Source of the DNA: Nipponacmea schrenckii
Taxonomy: Eukaryota > Mollusca > Gastropoda > Lottiidae
DNA length: 64,000 bases
Reading direction: 5' to 3'
NCBI GenBank assembly: GCA_030562195.1
Contig: CM060199.1
Span: 33,438,338 to 33,502,337 of the forward strand
The translations under genes and the position numbers were made by a program. Below the pieces are notes generated by a model, which saw nothing but the letters and a program-made list of their open reading frames with translations, had not been told where the DNA came from and did not search any database. Of the stretch, positions 56,405 through 64,000 are shown piece after piece; position 1 is the stretch's first letter, and each line of letters starts with the position of its first letter.

Positions 56405-57499
56405 GAGCAGAGTGTCATCAGTAACAGTGCAAGGAGTAGTTTTTCACCAATAACAATGTTTGACCAGTTTGTCATTTGGAACAGTTTTTCATCCAAAACA
56501 AAGCCAAGACCAGTTTGACATCAGTAACGATGTCAGGGGTAGTTCCTCACCAATCACAAGGTCAGACCAGTTTGTCATCAGTAACAGTGTCAAAACCAGT
56601 TTGACATCAGTAACAATGTCAGGGGTAGTTTCTCACCAATAACAACGTCAGACCAGTTTGTCATCAGTGACAGTGTCCAGACCAGTTTGACATCAGTAAC
56701 AATGTCAGGGGTAGTTTCTCACCAAGAACAACGTCAGACCAGTTTGTCATCAGTAACAGTGTCAAGACCAGTTTGACATCAGTAACAATGTCGGGTAGTT
56801 TCTCACCAATAACAACGTCAGACCAGTTTGTCATCAGTAACAGTGTCAAGAGCACATCAGTAACAATGTCAGGGGTAATTTCTCACCAATAAAATCGCCA
56901 GACCAGTTTGTCATCAGTAACAGTGTCAAGACCAGTTTGACATCAGTAACAGTGTCAGGGGTAATTTCTCACCAATAACATCGCCAGACCAGATTGTCAT
57001 CAGTAATAGTGTCAAGACTAGTTTGACATCAGTAACAGTGGCGGGGTAGTTTCTCACCAATAACATCGCCAGACCAGATTGTCATCAGTAACAGTGTCAA
57101 GACCAGTTTGACATCAGTAACAATGTCAGGGGTAGTTTCTCACCAATAACATCGCTAGACCAGATTGTCATCAGTAACAGTGCCAAGACCAGTTTGACAT
57201 CAGTAACAGTGTCAGGGTTAGTTTCTCACCAATAACATCGCCAGACCAGATTGTCATCAGTAACAGTGCCAAGACCAGTTTGACATCAGTAACAGTGTCA
57301 GGGTTAATTTCTCACCAATAACATCGCCAGACCAGTTTGTCATCAGTAACAGTGTCCAGACCAGTTTGACATCAGTAACAGTGTCAGGGATATTTTCTCT
57401 CTAATAACAACGCCAGACCAGTTTGTCATCAGTAACAGTGTCAAGACCAGCTTGACATTAGTAACAGTGTCCGGGATAGTTTCTTACCAATAACAAGTT
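56405..57499. repeat. 86-bp satellite built from three 29-bp modules
   Basis: About 12-13 copies of an 86-bp unit. The unit is itself three related modules: AGACCAGTTTGTCATCAGTA+ACAGTGTCA, AGACCAGTTTGACATCAGTA+ACAATGTCA, and GGGGTAGTTTCTCACCAATA+ACAACGTC. Lengths are 29, 29 and 28 bp. The ancestral unit was therefore probably about 29 bp and was triplicated before amplification. Open frames across it are chance. Confidence 0.95.
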
Positions 57500-60400
57500 T
57501 GCTATAAGAATTGGTTCATTGACTATCAATAACATAACCAGCTAGAGTGTCATGATCAGTCCTCTATCAGTACAGTCCCTATTATAAAAATAATTTACCA
57601 TATAACTATATAATTTTTGGTTGTTGTTTATACATAAGTTAGAGATAATCTAAATCCACACTGATTATCCATCTGATGGTTGTCCATCCTCAGTTGTTGA
57701 TGTTAATAGTAACATCTTGTTAATATTAAGTGGTTTAATAATGCGAGAACTTTACCAATTATAATACGCTTATTGTTCAATTGTCTTTGCAATGGAATTA
57801 ATCGAATAAAATCTTATTTTAATTCCAGATTTGTGCCATCCAAAGGGGGAAATAATTGAGACGGTTGCCGGAAATATGATAGCAAGGGAGCGTTACAAAT
57901 TATTGGTTTTCTCATCTACGCTAAAACGATCTTAACCCATGAAGCATGAATCGTTTGTTAATCAACAAAGTCTTTAGATTATAAATAGTGGTTATTGAGA
58001 ACTGGGCAAGTGACAGGCATTATTACATTCTGACAGTTCTTTGATCAACAAGAGGCTCGTAATTCACCGAATTAACTTCAATCTAAATTGAAAGATGAAG
58101 CGAGGGAGAAAATGATATTTGTGAAGGAGAAAAGGATTTGTTGTAAGCACGTGTTTAGTAGTTGATGTACTAATTGTTCCTAGTATTCTCTGGGGGTAAT
58201 CTGTACCAATTAACTCAATTGACTTTGGATACGAAATGCAAGATTAGTCTTTAGTCTCCACCCAATGTTCACAACAGTCAACATTTATCAGCTAAAGCAA
58301 GAGCAATAACTAATGATACTGTTAATTATAAATCAACTTATAATGATTATAAATAACCTGTCCTCCAAAAGACCATCTCAAAATTTGACCTCGAACTAAA
58401 ATTTTTGCCGGAAATCTGTAATGCCATGTTTTGCTAGATAATAAGTGAATAGGTCAATTATATCATCGCTTGATGAATACCGTAAGTCAATTCTTTCACT
58501 GGGAAGGTATGAACAAGGGTCATATTTTTTATACACCTATAAACCTACACTAGCCCATTAACCTTCTCAAACACACCTACCTGTCCTTGAGATATCTATA
58601 AGTTTATTGTCGTTGTGTAATTTTAATAGGAATCTGTACAAAGAAAATCCTGTCTATGTATAGCAGCATGGTGAACATCTACATGCATACAATAATCTAT
58701 TATAATTTTTGTCTTCCTGATTGGGCTTATGAAGACTTACAAGGAGTTTTGATGGAAATTTTAACTAGGAGAGCGTCAGTTTCTAATTCTTGTTCGATTT
58801 TGCAAACTGTTAAGGTTTCTTGAAACCTCGGTTAATTATATTTCATGAGTTTTTCAAAAACGTAAGACAATATAATTGGCAATATTACAAACCTTATTAC
58901 AGAGAAGGTCTCATTCAGCATAGCTAGAGAAGTATTTTAGACTCTTGCATTCAACAATGAGCGCTTTGGTTAGATGTAGTAGGTTTTTTATCGGAACGCT
59001 GATTTCAGCTCACACCAAAGTTTGGATTTTCAAACAATAGAGCGGAGTATGATGAGGGTGTGTTCGACTTGTCGTTGCTTTTGTTTTAGGATATAGACTC
59101 TTCGAAAAAATATTTTTTAGATGACATATCGAACGCACCGTATCTAGAAATCACTGACGAGCAATCATCCCTCAATTAAAACCGAGAAACAACAGTTTTA
59201 ATTTGAGTTTTCAAATCTGTTATACACTTAGCAAGATTCATTGATTACTTTCCTTAGTTGATTGTGTTAATTTTTTTCATGAAAAGGGTGGAATGTGAAA
59301 ATTGATCACGCATTTAAATCTAAATTTGTAGTCGAAGTAATGTAAACTACATAAATCAAAACTGTTTCATCGAACGGCTTCGCTGTGGTTAGATTGATTA
59401 GACATTGTCTGTAGGCAATTAAATAGAAGTTATCTCCCTTCTGTTAGTGACATTCATCTATTGCATGTACATGTATATCGAATTAACTGTGATGAATTGT
59501 GGATTTGGGAACATTTTCCACAATTCTTGTTCTTCAAGAACCAAATGAAATACCCTGATTTTAGAAGGTATTCTGATCCACAAGTTCTTTTTATCTGACT
59601 TCCAAACATAAAAACTAAAAAGTTGTATGCAATTTTCAGTCCTTGAAGGATTTTGTTCGTCTGTTAAGTAAAGTTGTAGTGTATATCAATGTGGATTATG
59701 TGAAAGAGAGCGATAAATATCCTTCATTAATATGTGGAAATAAATAATATATGGACAGTAGTATATCCTTTTAGTCAATTCGTAAAATGAGATAGACCTA
59801 TTCATTAATACGTGTATATAGAAAATTAGCCCATCAGAAAATAGAATTTATCTGAAATTTCGGTTTAATTTTCTGACGAAATATTTAATATTAGAACTAT
59901 TCAGTGACTCATGAAATAAAGGATGACAATACTGCCAGTAATGATTATAAAACATAACTTCAAGCCAACATCAAAAGACAAGAAAAGTTAAAAACGCATT
60001 AATCTCTGTCTTTTAGCTTCCATCAACAGCAATTTAATCCCCTCTTTTCAAAACATAAACCATCTCTTATAGCATTGGAAATTAAAATATTATATCATAT
60101 TAAATTTTGAATATTCAGTCAAGCATGAATAGGACAATAGTTGATGGAACAAACAGGCTTCATCAATCTTCATAATGAAAAGTCGGATTTTTTTAATTTG
60201 AAAGTTAATAATTTATTGCTTTTTATTGTTTGCTGCTTTCCTAATATTATCAAACATACACAAGAAAAACAAACCCTCTCTCGTCATGTCTTGTAATGTC
60301 TCAGAATTACAATGTAAGCACTATACGCGTTCTTTAAAAAAAAATTAGAAAGAAAAAACCTTGGCCCATGTTTCACCTTTTACATATGAATTTACTGCAG

Positions 60401-62175
60401 TGATTTAATTCTATGTTTACGATTCCTAACCAAGTTCTAAGGCTAGTGTCCTTTTTGTCATATGAATGTATCACAAAGGAGAATTTTGTCATAGAACTGT
60501 AGAGGACAAGTTTTGAATTATAACGCGTTCATTCATCGGTATTAGATGGTATTGGTACTATATTGTCCTAGGAAACAATAAACGTGTTTAGAGTTTTGTA
60601 CACAAACATGATACTGAGCGCTACAAATGAGAATTTTTATCAGTCAAATCATCAGTGTTAATTCAAATTTCAAGTTAAAATTTGAACTTATTTGAATGAT
60701 AATGAATATTCATGAGCTGGATATTTAACACCTTACAGTAACCCCTTATATCAAGATATTCAAACTTAGTATAATATATTAGTGGCACGCGACAGGCACA
60801 CGACTTATGACAGGTGAATAACAAATGGTTGACATTCTTTCAAAAAAGAAACTTAACACCTGTCTCAAACCCCCAACTGAAAAAATTCAAAATGTTTCCC
60901 TCTCCTCACTGAGTGATCATAACAATAGATATTTCTCTATTGTATTTACTCCACCTATCTGACGGATTGTGACAAGACCTTACTTACCTCTTTATTACTT
61001 TCCGACCGATGGTGTACCATGTGAACAATAGTGACGGTCTAGGTACGAAACGTACCTTCAACCACTCTGCAAAAAATATATGATTTAACCCTTACTTCAA
61101 ATTCTAAAATTTCAATACAAATATCCTATTTAACCTTTCACCTTCTCCCCATAAGAGGTGCAGCAGACTATTTTTCTAACCTTAGGCCTCAGCTCCCATC
61201 CGACAGAAATCTTTCAAAAATTCTTAATTAATACTTTTTGGGACTTTCATCATCTTTGTTTTCTGAATTATTATTCTTTCTTTTCTTTTTTACTTTTTTT
61301 ACTAAAATTTTATATTTAATTTCCTTCTTCGTATAATTTGTAAAAAATGTAAATTAATTAGCCCCCACACAAAGACCAACACGATTGTGACAAAAAAATA
61401 AAAATGTTCCATCACGTATCTGATATGTCGAACAAAAAAGACGTTTCGTCAGGGCAGAAATGCACTATAAATGCATCACTAAAAACGTTTTAATAAAACT
61501 TAATTAGAATGTGCTATATCTATTGAAATTCTGTGTTTGCGTAACATGGTAAAATACAGACCAATGTTCGTTTTGTAGAAGTACATTACAAAAAACATAG
61601 ATTTACCATTGTCTGTATTTAAATAATATTTTATTATAAACAAACATTTCATTAAGAATCGTGTAATATCCCTGTAAGACAACTGAAAACATTCTCAGGA
61701 AACAAGCTGACTTTGAGAATGTCAACAAGATGTCTTCCGCTTGTCAGGATTCCACCGTATTATTGTCTATCAGAAATTCATATACATCGAGAAACCTTTT
61801 CAAGTTAAAGTAAGTTCGCCTGCAGGTAGAATTTGTGTTAAATAGACAATAGCCCAGTGGGACACTAGAATATTATTAATAACAGCATAAACAATGCTTT
61901 GATTTATCAAAACCATTATCAAGAATAATTTAATAAGTGCATTAAGGAACAGCAGGTCTTCCTCTCCTTTATCTTCATCTATTTTCTTTTAACCTTCTTC
62001 AGAGAAAAACCTCAAAGATATGCTTTTGTTTAATATCAATTATGAAATGATGTTGTCGTGTTAGGTTTATTTGTAAAATTGTGACGCACAAAGACAAGTT
62101 ATGTTTGTAGAGACTCTTTTAATTTCAAGTTGTTGTTGTTCCAGATTAGATAATATAAAAGTTCTCAAGAAATAG
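57500..62175. other. Noncoding intergenic, possible conserved regulatory elements and a retroposon-like tract
   Basis: No exon recognised. The stretch 57820-58100 holds several TCF/LEF- and homeodomain-like words (TTCTTTGATCAAC, AATTAACTT) in a less AT-rich setting. At 60780-61400 there is a pyrimidine-rich tract. It includes the palindrome AGGTACGAAACGTACCT (61041-61057) and long T/C runs that resemble the 3' region of a retroposon. Neither assignment is firm. Confidence 0.3.
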
Positions 62176-62315
62176 TTGAAACTTCTGCCTTTTGTACTCT
62201 TGGAAATTGTTTACTGGTATAATTTTCTGTTCGTTATCATCATATTTGAAACTTCTGCGTTTCGTACTCCTGGAATTGGTTTACTGGTATGATTTTCTGT
62301 TCTTTAATCATCTTA
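62176..62315. repeat. 70-bp tandem duplication
   Basis: TTGAAACTTCTGCCTTTTGT at 62176 recurs at 62246 as TTGAAACTTCTGCGTTTCGT. Both copies continue through TTTACTGGTAT(A/G)ATTTTCTG. Two copies only, about 85-90% alike by eye. The 96-codon frame across it is not credible. Confidence 0.85.
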
Positions 62316-64000
62316 TAATAGTAATAAACTCTTCATTTTACATGGGTCATGACCCAATACACAAGGACATGGTCCTGTCTCATATTCAGGATACAATACT
62401 TCAATGTAAAATTCGTCTGAAATACACAAGTACACAAGGAAAATCGATTTTTTATATATCGTTCAGCTTCTCGGTGCAGTAATGGAGTAGGAGCGGTTTC
62501 AATTGAAATCACAAATTACCAGAGAACAACACATCGGAAACTTATTGGTGTTTCAGATTTTCAAATTTCACAAAGGGAATTTCTGTCTGGTCAAAACGCC
62601 ATATCGTCCCTTATCTGCATATTAATGTTAATAAGATTTTCGACGGTTGAAATTCAAAATTATTTCAAAGAGCCAACAAAGGTTTTAATCAAATTGATAT
62701 TGTTCTATTATTTGTATAAAAGTGATTTGTATAAAGACCTAAAAAGAAATAATGAGACAGATGGTCTTGTGAAATACCGATAGCATTCATTTTGAAATTG
62801 CCGCTACTGAAAAATCACAAATTTGATTGGCACGTGTATAGTTATTTATATCTTGTCGCGTGCGCGTATGTCACATGATATGTTCTTTGTTAGTGCCCGT
62901 ATGACTCGAATGAGGTCTGATTTGAACGTAGCTGATATTCGCCAAAAGATAATATTCTTCTACAATATTAATCAAATGAATGATGAATGATTAATAGGTT
63001 AAACATGTGTAAGAAAGCAGATAAGGTGTCTTATTCTTCATCATTTCAAGATGATATTCACTTTTTATTCTTAGGATCAATTCATACAAAAATATCAACT
63101 TGATTTCAAAAGCTATTCAAACATTTTCACATTTTCAGATTTTCTACAATGGTAAAATGAATTAATATGAAATGATACAAATATAAATGGTTTTGGTTGG
63201 AACGAAAGGAAACACCACAATGATTTTTCCTACAGAAAGACTTAATATTAATGATGAAGTAAAAGCACATTTTGAGTTCTGAAAACCTTTTTGTCATCAT
63301 TGATAGTCCGAGAAGCTGCAATCTTTAATCTTTTGATGCTTTATGGTGATTTCAATTTACCAAGCTAATGTGGAATAACACCCTTGATATTGTTTTCAGT
63401 CCAAAGGTTTATAATTCTAATATTAATTTCGACATCATTTAATTATTAACGATGAGGGCTTTTTTCAAATGTCAGAGGAAATGGCGAAACTGTAATATGA
63501 AGACTTGTGCGGCACTTCACTCTGTAAAAACACATAAAATACAAAGAAAAATGTCGGTATTGGGTTTCACCAAGGATCGTACTTGTCTCCATATGTTTTC
63601 GTTTGGTTGGCAAATGTTAATCCTGTAATTTCGTTATGACATTCAAAGTGATATTAATGAAATCTGTCGATGTGCTCTCATCTAAATTATTATATTATTT
63701 CACATATTATTGGCGTCTTTCGGTAGAATTATCAATTAACCATAATGTTTTCTCATATTTCTTGTTGAAATCATTATATCTCTAAGGATGATTCAAGATA
63801 GTCGCCTTATAATGTTTGACAAAAGAGATAAAATCAGGCAAATCCGGGTTTTATTTAGTCTGCTGTGATTCAAGATATTAAAATGCAGATACAAAGTTCA
63901 TATTTTATCATTAAATTTAATGAAAAAACAACTCAAACCGAACAAAATTAGCAGTTTTGTATATCAAAAGAGACACTCTCATTGAAATTTAGCAAATAAC
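62316..64000. other. Noncoding, nothing recognised
   Basis: A small CpG-containing patch (CGCGTGCGCG, near 62856-62866) lies close to CACGTG-type words, but there is no exon or RNA gene on either strand. Confidence 0.4.

Noticed and set aside
56460..56855. Open frames of 60 and 63 codons with repeating TSLTSVTMSG / LTLLLMTNWSD motifs
   Set aside because: Chance frames through the 86-bp satellite on opposite strands.
62192..62482. 96-codon plus-strand open frame
   Set aside because: It runs through the 70-bp duplication and has no family resemblance.

Overview
This window is animal nuclear DNA, most likely from a mollusc and probably a bivalve. It is strongly AT-rich. Its genes are split into many short exons with GT-AG introns, and the proteins are clearly metazoan. 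It also holds an insertion built like the bivalve 'pearl' elements, with 161-bp core repeats, a GGAC tetranucleotide run and a terminal hairpin. Species assignment is inference. No tRNA, rRNA, CRISPR array or bacterial-type operon was seen.

Layout. (1) 1-25 kb: the 5' part of a class I myosin gene on the minus strand. Its first two coding exons are at 12422-12556 and 8994-9109; the rest of the motor lies beyond the left edge. The surrounding introns and upstream DNA contain a 25-bp minisatellite interrupted by the pearl-like element (about 2664-4420), a 56-bp minisatellite (7990-8770), a degenerate pearl fragment (11430-11690) and a 29-bp minisatellite (18690-19060). A possible promoter with an NRF1-like site lies near 25.0 kb. 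(2) 27.5-44.1 kb: a compact gene cluster. RCE1 (minus, 9 exons, 288 aa) and POLA2 (plus, 18 exons, 599 aa) are divergent, with 372 bp between their start codons. RAD51 (minus, 9 exons, 341 aa) converges on POLA2, with 334 bp between the stop codons. A three-exon gene for a 434-aa CARD plus coiled-coil protein lies antisense inside POLA2 intron 6. I assembled all four by hand; every exon junction keeps frame and every intron begins GT and ends AG. (3) 44.1-64 kb: no complete gene recognised. It holds a foldback element (44265-44433), a 5.2-kb 58-bp satellite with higher-order structure (45474-50730), a RecQ-like helicase fragment (53733-53918) and an 86-bp satellite made of three related 29-bp modules (56405-57499). 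About 50.7-64 kb is otherwise single-copy-looking noncoding DNA.

Functional context. POLA2 (DNA polymerase alpha-primase B subunit) and RAD51 (homologous recombinase) are S-phase genes. Each has a GCGGGAA/TTCCCGC (E2F core) word upstream, which suggests shared cell-cycle control. RCE1 (CAAX protease) is functionally unrelated but shares the POLA2 promoter interval. The nested CARD/coiled-coil gene is the least familiar protein here and the best candidate for an undescribed signalling component.
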